NCBI RefSeq assembly: GCF_032341175.1
Contig: NZ_CP135435.1
Span: 2,480,001-2,544,000 of the forward strand
Direction: 5' to 3'
Source of the DNA: Bacillus sp. DTU_2020_1000418_1_SI_GHA_SEK_038
GTDB taxonomy: Bacteria; Bacillota; Bacilli; Bacillales; Cytobacillaceae
DNA: 64,000 bases
Below are positions 52,594 through 61,279 of this stretch, one piece after another. The position numbers and the translations under genes are program-made. The notes under the pieces were generated by a model, which had not been told where the DNA came from, made no database searches, and saw only the letters and a program-made list of their open reading frames with translations. Every line of letters starts with the position of its first letter. Within the stretch, counting starts at the first letter, position 1.

Positions 52594-54171
52594 TTAACCC
52601 TGTAAACTTCCCCTTAACCATGCCCGATCTCGATAGGGGCCAATCGGAATTTGGATGAGGCTGGTTTTTCCTTGAGAATCTAATTGGTAAATCTCATCAC
52701 ATAATTTTGCATCAAAGCCGAGAAGCGGGTGTCCCCCCATTCCGTTGGCTAATGCCGCTATTAATAATCGCTGTACCAACATCCCCGCTTCCATTTGCTG
52801 GATACGATATCCTCTATACCCAATTGCTTCAATTAAATGATCCTTATCCCCTGCTACATGCAAGCAGAGTGGAACTTGAAACAAATTAATATTGGGTCCA
52901 GTCAATCCGCTTTGCAGCCTGAAGCGGTGATCTCCAAGATCTATCGATCGAAGTGAATGATCACTACTGTCATAATAATAAGCGCCATTTGGAATGCCTT
53001 CAACATTATAAAAACAGCCATATATGGAAAAACGGGGCTTGTTCTTTATATGAATTGCATCTAAATCATTTCGATAGGAAAAGGAAGCAGTCGCCTCCTT
53101 CAGCAGATTACCTAGTTGAAGGGGGCTAACTTTTCCCAATATGAAGTCCATATCAGGTGAATATCGCTTTTTGCAAATTGAAGCTAGATCATACGTCAAG
53201 CGTTCGGCTTGTGGCAAAGGTACAGCTTGACCGTTTCCATCCACACAATTTCTTGACTGGATCTTCCGAAGCGACTGTGTTGTTTCCATCATAGATGCTT
53301 CATTTATCCTTGTTAACATCGAATAGTCTGCAAGCCTCTTTGACCGTTGAAAATAGTGATGATGAATCTCTGGCAGCTCTCTGCACAATTCTTCAGCAGT
53401 GATTACCCCGTCCTTGTCACCTAGGTTACAAGTCCAATTTGTTGGTTCAATCGATAGAGGTATAACTGCATATACACTTTCCTCCTGTTCGGGCAGACCA
53501 AGCAGATGATTCAATGACCGATCAAGAAATTGATAATAAATCCCTGATGCGTAGCCAAAACGTTTCGACACTTCCAGCAGCTGCCCAATTAGCACACCAG
53601 CATCCAACGCTTGCAGCCGGTAGGAAAAGTTATGATACTTAAAGAAATTTTTCCAAAACATAGTCGAAACAAAAACTGTGCCAAAACAAGCGGACACTTC
53701 ACAGCAATTTCCAAGAGCCTTGGCTAAATATGAATCGAAGTTCCCTTCTCGCAGCAGGACTAAACGATGATGTGCGACATCATAATGGTACACACCAACA
53801 GGCAAATCCTCCAATTTTAAATACATATATAATTCGTTTGGATACAGTCCCCCGCCAGAAGGAATGAATCGCCTATATGAATGTATGAATTCAGCTGTGT
53901 TTTCTGTGGATTCTAATGGAGAGACTGATTGGGAAAATTGGGTAAGGCCATTTACAAACCATAGAAAATGGCCGATTGTGCGGAGGTCAGGCTTCTCAGG
54001 TATTTCTCTTCCTTCTAGCGTCAGCGGTACTTCTAGAGATAATGGCACGACTGGCAAGTCACGGTAAAGCTTATATGCTAATGGCGCATCAGCCCAATCC
54101 GCTTCCCAGTCCTGCGGAAGGATCTTTTCAATATCAAAATGGAGATTGTGCAGAAATGTCTCAAGACTCAT
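52594..54171 (-). CDS. SagB-type azoline dehydrogenase, two nitroreductase-like domains
   Basis: 525 aa behind TTGGAGGT. Two copies of the SagB/ThcOx flavin fold: the first near residues 75-245 (RRFIPSGGGLYPNELYMYLK, VYHYDVAHHRLVLLREG, SYRLQALDAGVLIGQL), the second near 330-515 (IYGCFYNVEGIPNGAYYYDS, GYRGYRIQQMEAGMLVQRLL, NGMGGHPLLGFDAKLCDEIY). It uses FMN to oxidise thiazolines and oxazolines, made by the upstream cyclodehydratase, to aromatic thiazoles and oxazoles. A double-domain SagB is the form known from heterocycloanthracin-type clusters. 23 bp from the YcaO gene. Confidence 0.9.
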   Translation of the reverse strand: MSLETFLHNLHFDIEKILPQDWEADWADAPLAYKLYRDLPVVPLSLEVPLTLEGREIPEKPDLRTIGHFLWFVNGLTQFSQSVSPLESTENTAEFIHSYRRFIPSGGGLYPNELYMYLKLEDLPVGVYHYDVAHHRLVLLREGNFDSYLAKALGNCCEVSACFGTVFVSTMFWKNFFKYHNFSYRLQALDAGVLIGQLLEVSKRFGYASGIYYQFLDRSLNHLLGLPEQEESVYAVIPLSIEPTNWTCNLGDKDGVITAEELCRELPEIHHHYFQRSKRLADYSMLTRINEASMMETTQSLRKIQSRNCVDGNGQAVPLPQAERLTYDLASICKKRYSPDMDFILGKVSPLQLGNLLKEATASFSYRNDLDAIHIKNKPRFSIYGCFYNVEGIPNGAYYYDSSDHSLRSIDLGDHRFRLQSGLTGPNINLFQVPLCLHVAGDKDHLIEAIGYRGYRIQQMEAGMLVQRLLIAALANGMGGHPLLGFDAKLCDEIYQLDSQGKTSLIQIPIGPYRDRAWLRGSLQG

Positions 54172-54194
54172 CTAACTTACCTCCAAGCAACCGC

Positions 54195-56138
54195 TTATGG
54201 AAACGGATGCGGATATGGATTAAGCTGCTCATATGTCAGCGGATGTTTCGAGTAGCCAAGTTCCATTGGTACTGTTAACACTCTATCCAGCCCGATTAAG
54301 CGGGTAAGATGGTGTCCGAATGTCATTGGCAACATTCCCGGAATCAGCACTTTAACGCAATACAATCCGTTTCGTTTCGTTTCCGATGCCGTCTGGTCAA
54401 CCACAATGACATCTAGATTTAATCGGCGAAATTCCAGTAGAATGTCCCGCAGATCATCTGTTAAGTCTTTATGCTTTGACTTCCATTTGAATTCCTCTTC
54501 AAACGTCCGCATAGGACGATTCTCATTCAGCAAAAACTGCAGACGCTCTTCCGCTTGTGGTAATCCGTATAGCATCCCATGATGATTCATTTTCCGTACA
54601 AGGGTAGAATCTTGCAACATTCGCACGTACTCCTCCTTGTTCGCTTCAAAATCCTCGTCAAGAGTCAGCATCATACCTGCCAATTCGTAAACCGCGCTTT
54701 TTGCTGCTCGTACTGGGTCCAAATGCGCACCGGCCGCACAGATGATGTTTAGTCCCGTATCTTTCTTGTTTTTCGCCAATGCCAATACGCTTGGAATTCC
54801 ATTCTCCATCGTTGAGTTATAAAAGTACAAATCATATCCTGCAACCGCACGTGCACGTTCGATCATCAATTGTAATTCTTGGTCGTTTGCAGAATAAGGG
54901 TCAAGACGAGGGAGTGGCAGCTGGGCGTACCAAGTCATCAAAAATGAATCACGCTCTACCACTTCCATCATTCCATAGAAAATAGCCTCCACCAAACTTC
55001 CTCCTAAAGCACATCCGTTGGAAGTTTCATAGACAAAGCCCCCATCGCACCCCAAACTATAATAAGCAAGCAGCTCAGGAACTAGAATCGGACACTCTTG
55101 CAAAAACGAAAAGCCCCATACCCAATTCATTGAGCGTTCAGGATGAAACGGTTTGAACGGAAAATCAGGTTGCGAATACTGATCCTTAGTGTGTACACCT
55201 ACTTGGAAAGGATTGAGCGCTTGATGTTTTAGGTTTTGGAAACTGTCATAGACGACTGTCCGCTTTCCATGCGGAGACAAACCGCAGTACCTCTCCAAAC
55301 CTTCTAAAATAGCTGTCGATTCACTAACCGCATATGAATTTGTCCTGCCTGCCACTCCTTCGTCTCCCGAGAACAATGGCAAGTTGACACCTACATCAGC
55401 AAATGGTGTTTTAACGTCATACATTTTTCCATTTAAAAAGCCAGTCCGATGGTCCAAATAATCTTTGACAAGAACTTTATTTAGTTCATTCATCGATCGG
55501 GTGCGGTAACTATCATGACTGATTTTCGGACTTGCCTGCAGCGAAATTCGGGCCTCAGTCGCCGAATCGTCTGGTAATTGTCCACAAACTGCGCACAAGG
55601 AGTCTGGCAAAAAGAAATGCCGTGAACTCTTCAATGTTTTTAGATTGATTAATAATACATGATTTTCCGAGCGCGACTTATCACCTTGAATAATGTTTTG
55701 CACCTCTGCTCTAACTAGGTGGGTCATCTGTAAAATTCCCGTTCGCGATGCCCAAGGGTCACGCGGTTTTCCTCCTTGGTTAATAAGTCTCTGCTCAACC
55801 TCCCACATCTCTTTACGATCTCGTCCGGCCATAAGACGTCTAATGTTTGCACACTGGGAGCACCCTGGCTTGCCTTTTTGAACTAAGGGGCCGACAACTC
55901 CCTCGCCGAATGAAACGAATCCTCGCAACCAAGGGATGCCGGTTATTTGCAATATCTCTTCTGCCTTTTGGTGAACAGAGGGATACCAAGTATCGTGCAA
56001 TACAAGAACCAATTTAGCATCTTGTGGTACATCTGTCTCAAAATCAGCTAGGCGAACGATCTCGTATTGAGTGGATAGTTCTGTAGAAACGCTGTCTGCC
56101 AACAATCCTCTTCCGACAACTACTACGACAGCACTCAC
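54195..56138 (-). CDS. YcaO cyclodehydratase fused to a leader-binding ThiF-like N-terminus
   Basis: 647 aa. The N-terminal about 210 residues form an E1-like region with zinc Cys pairs CSQC near 94 and CAVC near 181, used to grip the precursor leader. The YcaO domain follows: TNSYAVSESTAILEGLERYC and CALGGSLVEAIFYGMMEVVE followed by RDSF carry the ATP-binding acidic residues, and the C-terminus ends NPYPHPFP, the PxPxPxP motif needed for cyclodehydration. It uses ATP to turn Cys and Ser residues of the precursor into azolines. Overlaps the ThiF-like gene by four bases (ATGA). Confidence 0.93.
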   Translation of the reverse strand: MSAVVVVVGRGLLADSVSTELSTQYEIVRLADFETDVPQDAKLVLVLHDTWYPSVHQKAEEILQITGIPWLRGFVSFGEGVVGPLVQKGKPGCSQCANIRRLMAGRDRKEMWEVEQRLINQGGKPRDPWASRTGILQMTHLVRAEVQNIIQGDKSRSENHVLLINLKTLKSSRHFFLPDSLCAVCGQLPDDSATEARISLQASPKISHDSYRTRSMNELNKVLVKDYLDHRTGFLNGKMYDVKTPFADVGVNLPLFSGDEGVAGRTNSYAVSESTAILEGLERYCGLSPHGKRTVVYDSFQNLKHQALNPFQVGVHTKDQYSQPDFPFKPFHPERSMNWVWGFSFLQECPILVPELLAYYSLGCDGGFVYETSNGCALGGSLVEAIFYGMMEVVERDSFLMTWYAQLPLPRLDPYSANDQELQLMIERARAVAGYDLYFYNSTMENGIPSVLALAKNKKDTGLNIICAAGAHLDPVRAAKSAVYELAGMMLTLDEDFEANKEEYVRMLQDSTLVRKMNHHGMLYGLPQAEERLQFLLNENRPMRTFEEEFKWKSKHKDLTDDLRDILLEFRRLNLDVIVVDQTASETKRNGLYCVKVLIPGMLPMTFGHHLTRLIGLDRVLTVPMELGYSKHPLTYEQLNPYPHPFP

Positions 56139-58099
56139 TGGGATTCCACCTCCCGTATCATCACACCATAAATCCCTTCCAGTCCCATTTTCAAGAATGG
56201 CTCCAATCCTGCTTCGAAGACAAGAAGCTGCTTGTGGTTTCTTTCTAGCGTTTTTATTGCGGAGCGAAGCAAAGCTGGTTCTGTTTGGACTTCACACTCA
56301 TGAATAACAAGGCTTTGATGCTCCCTTTCTTCCAGACGTACACTTGGAACCTCAAACACCTTTGTCGAATGGGAAGCTGATTCATTTTGTACTATCATAA
56401 GCACATGCTGCAGCACATTTCGTAACGCCCCTGTGATATTCAATCCTACACTGCCATACCAGCTTCCGTTCGTACCAATCCATACTACAGGGAATCCGGC
56501 CACTTCCTCCCCTAAGCCTATAATTGGTTCTCCCCGCATCGTTGTTAGTGCCTGAAAATAATAACGGCAACGGTCATCTCCTATCTCACTTATGCTCACC
56601 CGAGAGACATAATTTTTCTGATGGGCCAATTGTTTGTTTAGTTCCATTTCCAAACACCTTTGCAATCCACGGCCAACACCTTCTGCAAATGTTTCCCCCG
56701 CACCGAACCCAATAAATTTCTTCTTATCTGCTAAACTGGTTTCCACACCTTTGTGTGGGGGCAGACTCGTTATGAGAAGATTAGTAGTTTGTGAGATATA
56801 TGCCTCGATTCCTGACAGTCCTGCTTCTTTCAGTGCCTCCTCATGAGTCAAACCGGTACAGATCATCTCTGGCAATAGCCCTGCTGGCCCTTCCGTTAAC
56901 AAGTCAACCGCCTGAACACGACACTGAGCGAGCGGCAGCTGCTTTAAGTCCCCCTCTTCCCAAATATGAAAAATGCCTGATTGGGCAGATGCTAACTGGC
57001 TAAAGAAAAACAGTAATTTGCTCGACTCATCTTTGTTTATGCTACGTTCAAGCCGTAAGTCTATATCTTGAACCCATTCAGCAGAAACACCACTATCGAC
57101 CAACGGGTGCGGCACGAAGGAATGCCAGCTTCCTTCCAACGTATTCAGATTAAGCATGAAGATTTGATTATTCTGTTCCGATTCTCTCTCTTTCGTACTA
57201 TCTTTGAATAATTCAAACACGATCACATTAGCCAACATCGCTCCCGCAGTAGAAGAGAAGGCAGTTAACTGCTGGTCTCTGAAAAATACAGATTGATGTA
57301 TACGGCGCCATGCTGACTCCCAGCATGCAATAGAGTCTGGATGCACCAAAGGACCTGCAAGTCCAACCTGTTCTAGGCAAACAGCTGGTATAAACACCTT
57401 TTTTTCTTCCCTGCAAATCCTATGAAGATCCCGCAGTTCCTCTATATCACCGTTTTGCGAGACATACAAAATTGATTGATATGCTTGCACAGTTTCCTTC
57501 CATGAACTCCCGCTCTTCTCCTGTAGAATAACCTCCTCTACAGCTACTTCAGGATCTGTTTTACGGGCATGTGCCACCAGTTCCATTAAACGCCGAGTAT
57601 TGGTCTTTACTGAATCAGTAATTAGTACATGAAACTTTGGCAAACCTGATTCAAGCAAAGCAGAAACCAAGGAAACAAAAAAAGAGCCGGAGCCAACTGC
57701 CAAAACCTTAGCCTGCCGATAGGCTTGAAACCGGTAGGCACCTGAGTCGCCGAAACTGTCTAGGAATTCAATTTGAGAAGCATGCTTTTTAAGTATCTGA
57801 TTCGCCAGTTGATGTGGACGATCTTGGCTTACATCCCTTACAAACCCGTTTTGATAAAGCACTTCTGCAATTTCATACACCCGATCCCGATATGGACCCG
57901 GCAATCCGTCAGTCAAATTTGCCAACGTGTACTCCCCGTTAAACATAGGTATCAGCTTTTCAACCCACTTATCGATCATACTGCCTTCCATTCGAAACGA
58001 ACTTAGGTTGTTTCGAAAATATACTCCACTGTTTGGATCTGGGAAAAAAAATGTATCCCCTTTCACTTTCAAACGCATAGACGGGGTTAAATTCGTCAT
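56135..58099 (-). CDS. Putative thiazole-containing bacteriocin maturation protein (ocin ThiF-like)
   Basis: 654 aa from the ATG at 58099, seven bases after AAGGAGG; an ATG at 58138 is in frame but precedes that site. Residues about 10-90 (MRLKVKGDTFFFPDPNSGVY) resemble a RiPP recognition element, residues about 130-330 an E1/ThiF-like Rossmann region with AVGSGSFFVSLVSALLESG, and the rest is family-specific (YISQTTNLLITSLPPHKG). This is the TIGR03693-type protein that Haft (2009) reported only beside heterocycloanthracin precursors. The exact step is unknown; partner protein for the YcaO enzyme is the usual guess. Confidence 0.9.
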   Translation of the reverse strand: MTNLTPSMRLKVKGDTFFFPDPNSGVYFRNNLSSFRMEGSMIDKWVEKLIPMFNGEYTLANLTDGLPGPYRDRVYEIAEVLYQNGFVRDVSQDRPHQLANQILKKHASQIEFLDSFGDSGAYRFQAYRQAKVLAVGSGSFFVSLVSALLESGLPKFHVLITDSVKTNTRRLMELVAHARKTDPEVAVEEVILQEKSGSSWKETVQAYQSILYVSQNGDIEELRDLHRICREEKKVFIPAVCLEQVGLAGPLVHPDSIACWESAWRRIHQSVFFRDQQLTAFSSTAGAMLANVIVFELFKDSTKERESEQNNQIFMLNLNTLEGSWHSFVPHPLVDSGVSAEWVQDIDLRLERSINKDESSKLLFFFSQLASAQSGIFHIWEEGDLKQLPLAQCRVQAVDLLTEGPAGLLPEMICTGLTHEEALKEAGLSGIEAYISQTTNLLITSLPPHKGVETSLADKKKFIGFGAGETFAEGVGRGLQRCLEMELNKQLAHQKNYVSRVSISEIGDDRCRYYFQALTTMRGEPIIGLGEEVAGFPVVWIGTNGSWYGSVGLNITGALRNVLQHVLMIVQNESASHSTKVFEVPSVRLEEREHQSLVIHECEVQTEPALLRSAIKTLERNHKQLLVFEAGLEPFLKMGLEGIYGVMIREVESQ

Positions 58100-58194
58100 T
58101 TCGCTCCTCCTTACCCGTGAGCTGTACTTCAATTCCAAATATTTTCACTATTACCCTATGTACCGTTATATGTCCCATATGTCTAATCTTTTAG

Positions 58195-58227
58195 AGAAAA
58201 GCCCCGCACAGCAACTCATGCAGGGGC
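58195..58227 (-). terminator. Hairpin between precursor and modification genes (attenuator candidate)
   Basis: Minus-strand stem GCCCCTGCA/TGCGGGGC followed by TTTTCTC. It lies between the precursor stop and the ThiF-like start, so it may stop most transcripts after the precursor and lower the level of the enzymes. Confidence 0.7.
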
Positions 58228-58278
58228 AAATTCTTCTCCATTAGCAACCATTTTTTTCGATAGAAAACTAAATAATGA

Positions 58279-58563
58279 TTAACGGCATCGTCCGCAGTGA
58301 CCGCAGCTGCCGCAGCGACCGCAGCGGAAGCCTCCACAACGAAAACCGCCACAGCGGAAGCCGAAACAAGAACCAAAACAACCAAAACCGAAACAAGAGC
58401 CAAATCCGAAACATGAACCAAAACCTATACCAAAACATGAGCCAAAACCGAAAAGACCAAATTGCCGATCCATATAGTCCTGATTTGGATCCCAAGGAAT
58501 TGCCGCGTTTGCGTGGAAATCACCAACATTCAACATTTGGAGATCTCTTTGAAAATCATACAT
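58279..58563 (-). CDS. Heterocycloanthracin/sonorensin-type bacteriocin precursor peptide
   Basis: 94 aa behind GGGAGG. Leader residues 1 to about 35: MYDFQRDLQMLNVGDFHANA, then PWDPNQDYMDRQ, matching the family leader. Core from about 36: glycine-rich with 12 cysteines at 43, 51, 57, 62, 66, 71, 76, 81, 84, 87, 90 and 93, and five serines each directly before a Cys. The last five cysteines are in exact C-x-x-C spacing (GRCGSCGHCGRCR), earlier ones every 4-8 residues with Phe-Gly (GSCFGFG) between. This is a TIGR03601-type substrate for cyclodehydratase and dehydrogenase encoded next. Up to 12 thiazoles and 5 oxazoles are possible; actual number unknown. Confidence 0.92.
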   Translation of the reverse strand: MYDFQRDLQMLNVGDFHANAAIPWDPNQDYMDRQFGLFGFGSCFGIGFGSCFGFGSCFGFGCFGSCFGFRCGGFRCGGFRCGRCGSCGHCGRCR

Positions 58564-58857
58564 TTAGCATAGCCTCCCTATTTTTTTATACAGGTGTCTA
58601 GCAACTAGGAATAATCACAGCTTAGCCATAATGAATAGCTTTACGCACCTATACCTTTCCTCAACAAAGTATGAATTGCGTTTGGGTATTGTTACCAAAG
58701 TAAAAGCCTATTTTAATCACCAGATCAATATCTATAAAAAAACATCCAGGACATGTTATGACCTTGGATGTTCAGCGTTATTATAAAAAATTTCAATTTT
58801 CCAATGAAGTTTTTTACCCAAAATAAAATAGTCTTATAAATAGGGCTGTCCTCCCGT
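58564..58857. other. Promoter region of the bacteriocin precursor and terminator
   Basis: No gene. Contains the bacteriocin promoter (not assigned) and a terminator for the leftward flavin reductase gene at 58734-58772. Confidence 0.4.
58734..58772 (-). terminator. Intrinsic terminator of the FMN reductase gene
   Basis: Stem AACATCC/GGATGTT with AGG/CCT extension, followed on the minus strand by seven T residues. Confidence 0.75.
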
Positions 58858-59403
58858 TTAGAAAATCCTCTTTGCCAATGCTTTTTGCATCATCACTAAT
58901 TCTTCCGCCAGATCTTCAATACGATCCAATACTTCTTCGTCTGCGATTTCATTGGCTTCATTAAAATGACTGGAGTTAACATAAACATAGCTTGGCGCTA
59001 CATAACAGCGGTAATATCCCGCAATTGGCTTTAGCTGATTTTCTATGACGAGGTAGTGCTGATAGGTTCCTCCATTCGCTGCAAACCCCATCACTTTATG
59101 TCTAAAAACGGATGGAGGCAATAAATCGAAAATATTCTTTAATGGCGCTGGAAAGGAACCATTAAAGATTGGAAAGCCAATTAAATAAAAATCCGCCTCA
59201 GAAACAGCTTTCATCACCTTTTTTGTATCATTATTGTATAATTCCGGTTTTCTGCCATCACAAAATTCTACCTGATAATTCCGTAAATCAAGCAGTTCTA
59301 TTTCAATTTCAGGGTGTTTAGTTTTTATTATTTTTAGCACTGAATCTACTAAAATAGCAGTTTTTGACCCAATAATGGTTCCTGAAATACCTAGTATTTT
59401 CAT
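58858..59403 (-). CDS. NADPH-dependent FMN reductase family protein
   Basis: 181 aa. Flavodoxin-like fold: ILGISGTIIGSKTAILVDSV near residue 3 (phosphate loop), IGFPIFNGSFPAPLKNIFDL near 75 and MGFAANGGTYQHYLV near 105. It reduces FMN or another flavin/quinone with NAD(P)H. It lies upstream of the bacteriocin genes on the same strand but is separated from them by a terminator, so it is probably independent. Confidence 0.85.
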   Translation of the reverse strand: MKILGISGTIIGSKTAILVDSVLKIIKTKHPEIEIELLDLRNYQVEFCDGRKPELYNNDTKKVMKAVSEADFYLIGFPIFNGSFPAPLKNIFDLLPPSVFRHKVMGFAANGGTYQHYLVIENQLKPIAGYYRCYVAPSYVYVNSSHFNEANEIADEEVLDRIEDLAEELVMMQKALAKRIF

Positions 59404-59572
59404 TTAACAAGGTCTCCATCCCATATTATATTTCAATTGGCAAATACCTCTTAGTTTAACTTACAGCCTTCTGCAACAAAATATGCATTTCAGAAAATGA
59501 ACGAGATATCTTTAGTGTATAAAAATAGGCATTTTAATAAAAAATAAGAAAAAAAGGTTAGGGGTGACAAAA

Positions 59573-59782
59573 ATGGGCCTAGTGAAAGCATTTAATGACT
59601 GGAGAGCCGCAAGGTATGAAAACCATGTTTCCCAAATGAAAGAAATGAACAAATGTCCAGAATGCTATGGGAGAGGCTTTATGCCTTATCCAGCGAATGA
59701 ATTTGCCTTTTATGGCAACTTGCTCGACTGCCCAGGCTGTAACGGCAGCGGCGATTATGGGGATTGGAATGAACTTGTTTAA
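59573..59782 (+). CDS. Small zinc-ribbon protein (DnaJ-like CxxC motifs)
   Basis: 69 aa from the ATG at 59573, six bases after AGGGGTG; a GTG at 59564 overlaps that site. Two zinc knuckles, CPECYGRGF near residue 28 and CPGCNGSGD near 52, match the CxxCxGxG pattern of DnaJ-type zinc domains. Small Bacillus proteins of this kind are often called methionine aminopeptidase-like without support. Function unknown. Confidence 0.72.
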   Translation: MGLVKAFNDWRAARYENHVSQMKEMNKCPECYGRGFMPYPANEFAFYGNLLDCPGCNGSGDYGDWNELV

Positions 59783-59786
59783 TATG

Positions 59787-59820
59787 AAAAGGGTCAGACT
59801 CTGCATCTTGACCCTTTTTA
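59787..59820. terminator. Bidirectional intrinsic terminator
   Basis: Perfect 10-bp stem AAAAGGGTCA/TGACCCTTTT between convergent genes, with T-tail in both directions. Confidence 0.85.
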
Positions 59821-59832
59821 CTAACCTATCTA

Positions 59833-60897
59833 TTACTCATCGGATTCTTCACTTTGTCTATTAGTTTGTGTTGGAAGCGTATCCCAGAAGGTTGTATCTG
59901 CTGATTCGATAGAACCGTCAGCAATTGCTCGGACAGCTGCATCTAATGTGGTAATCGTTTGTTTAATCAAATAGCCATTACTCTTTTGGCCAATTGCATA
60001 GGATTCAATATAATGATCAGACATGCCACGCATTTCAAACAATAATGTAGAGATGTCATAATAAGCAGCAATTCCATTACGGCCGATATTATTAGTCGAG
60101 CCTCCAGCATATTTTCCAAGATGTCCCCAGCCTGTTGGTTGAATCGCATTAAATACGACTGCCCCTAGCTTTTTAGACCCTTCTACCACTTCTGGCTTCA
60201 CACTTGGGCTTGTTGGATAAAGGATGGAACCTGAAACGAGCTGCCCTTCTGTTTCACTTAACGTTCCTTGGTGATGCAGATCAATCATAAAATCAATATC
60301 ATATTTTTGAAGAACATTTTCATGTAAAGCCCTTGCTTCAGGCTCCATTTTGCTAGATTCTTTATCATGCTCCCGGTTTAAATCAATATAATTGGCATTG
60401 TAGCGTGTTAAATGGCGATCACCATCCGCTAGGTAGTTATCAAGTGAGAAATTAACATCTCCCATTGCCCCATCCGCATTTAACATCGGAATTACAAGAA
60501 CATTTACATTATCAAGGACACCTTTTGTTTTTCCTGTGCCAAGATGTTTGATAAATTCTAGTGCACCCTCAGTTGTAAGTTGTTCATTTCCATGCTGTTG
60601 AGTTAGAAATAAAATAGTTGGGTTGGCTGGATTAGAAATATACTTTGCCATATAAATATCACGGCCTTTGACTGTTTGGCCAATTACTTCTAACTCCATT
60701 GCCTGTTGCTTGGCATCCTGTGTTTTCAGATAGTCAACTAAACTATCATATGTATGAAGAATTGATGTTTGAATCGCACCGTTGCCAGCACTTGGCCCAT
60801 TCCCAACAGCTTGTGCAGGCATGGAAACTGCTGTTACAGCCCCTAACGCCATTAAACTTGATAATGAAACAGAAAGTACCTTCTTTTTTAAGCTCAT
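59833..60897 (-). CDS. Secreted M14 family zinc carboxypeptidase
   Basis: 354 aa from the ATG at 60897 behind GGGAGG. A Sec signal (SLKKKVLSVSLSSLMALGAV, AQA cleavage near residue 30). Zinc and catalytic motifs: TQQHGNEQLTTEGAL near 100 (H-x2-E), LNADGAMGD near 140, MIDLHHQGT near 212 (zinc His) and LLFEMRGM near 285 (catalytic Glu). It removes C-terminal residues from peptides outside the cell. Acidic tail NRQSEESDE. Stands alone. Confidence 0.88.
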   Translation of the reverse strand: MSLKKKVLSVSLSSLMALGAVTAVSMPAQAVGNGPSAGNGAIQTSILHTYDSLVDYLKTQDAKQQAMELEVIGQTVKGRDIYMAKYISNPANPTILFLTQQHGNEQLTTEGALEFIKHLGTGKTKGVLDNVNVLVIPMLNADGAMGDVNFSLDNYLADGDRHLTRYNANYIDLNREHDKESSKMEPEARALHENVLQKYDIDFMIDLHHQGTLSETEGQLVSGSILYPTSPSVKPEVVEGSKKLGAVVFNAIQPTGWGHLGKYAGGSTNNIGRNGIAAYYDISTLLFEMRGMSDHYIESYAIGQKSNGYLIKQTITTLDAAVRAIADGSIESADTTFWDTLPTQTNRQSEESDE

Positions 60898-61279
60898 AAC
60901 CAATCCTCCCAATTCCGTTTTGATGTTACACGCTCATTGTACGATTTGAGAGAAAAGGTGTTAATAGAGTGACTTACCTAATTGTTAGACAAAAAACGCT
61001 AATTCAAATGTAGATTATTAACTTATTATAGGAAAATTTTGTATAAAAAATATGTATTATGAAGGATTCAATACTAGTTTCGATCACACACATCTAAAAT
61101 AAGTTAGTTCGAAACACCTCTATTATTTATCCCTGTCTGCATAGCATTTTAATAAAGCTGCCTAAGACAGGGTAAAATTTATCCTCAATGAATGAATCAT
61201 GTCGAAACACGGAAAAATCGGCAGGAATTTAGGCTAAAAGATAGACCCAGAAAAGATAAATAGAATTTAAATTTCATAC
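60898..61279. other. Intergenic region
   Basis: About 380 bp without a gene. A loose hairpin CCCTGTCT/AGACAGGG (61131-61172) is visible; no clear terminator. Confidence 0.4.

Noticed and set aside
58275..58601. Plus-strand and alternative minus-strand frames over the precursor repeats
   Set aside because: They are shadows of the Cys/Gly-rich core codons; only the minus-strand frame at 58279-58563 has a ribosome binding site and the family leader.
58858..59403. FMN reductase as part of the bacteriocin cluster
   Set aside because: A terminator at 58734-58772 and a separate promoter region lie between it and the precursor gene.
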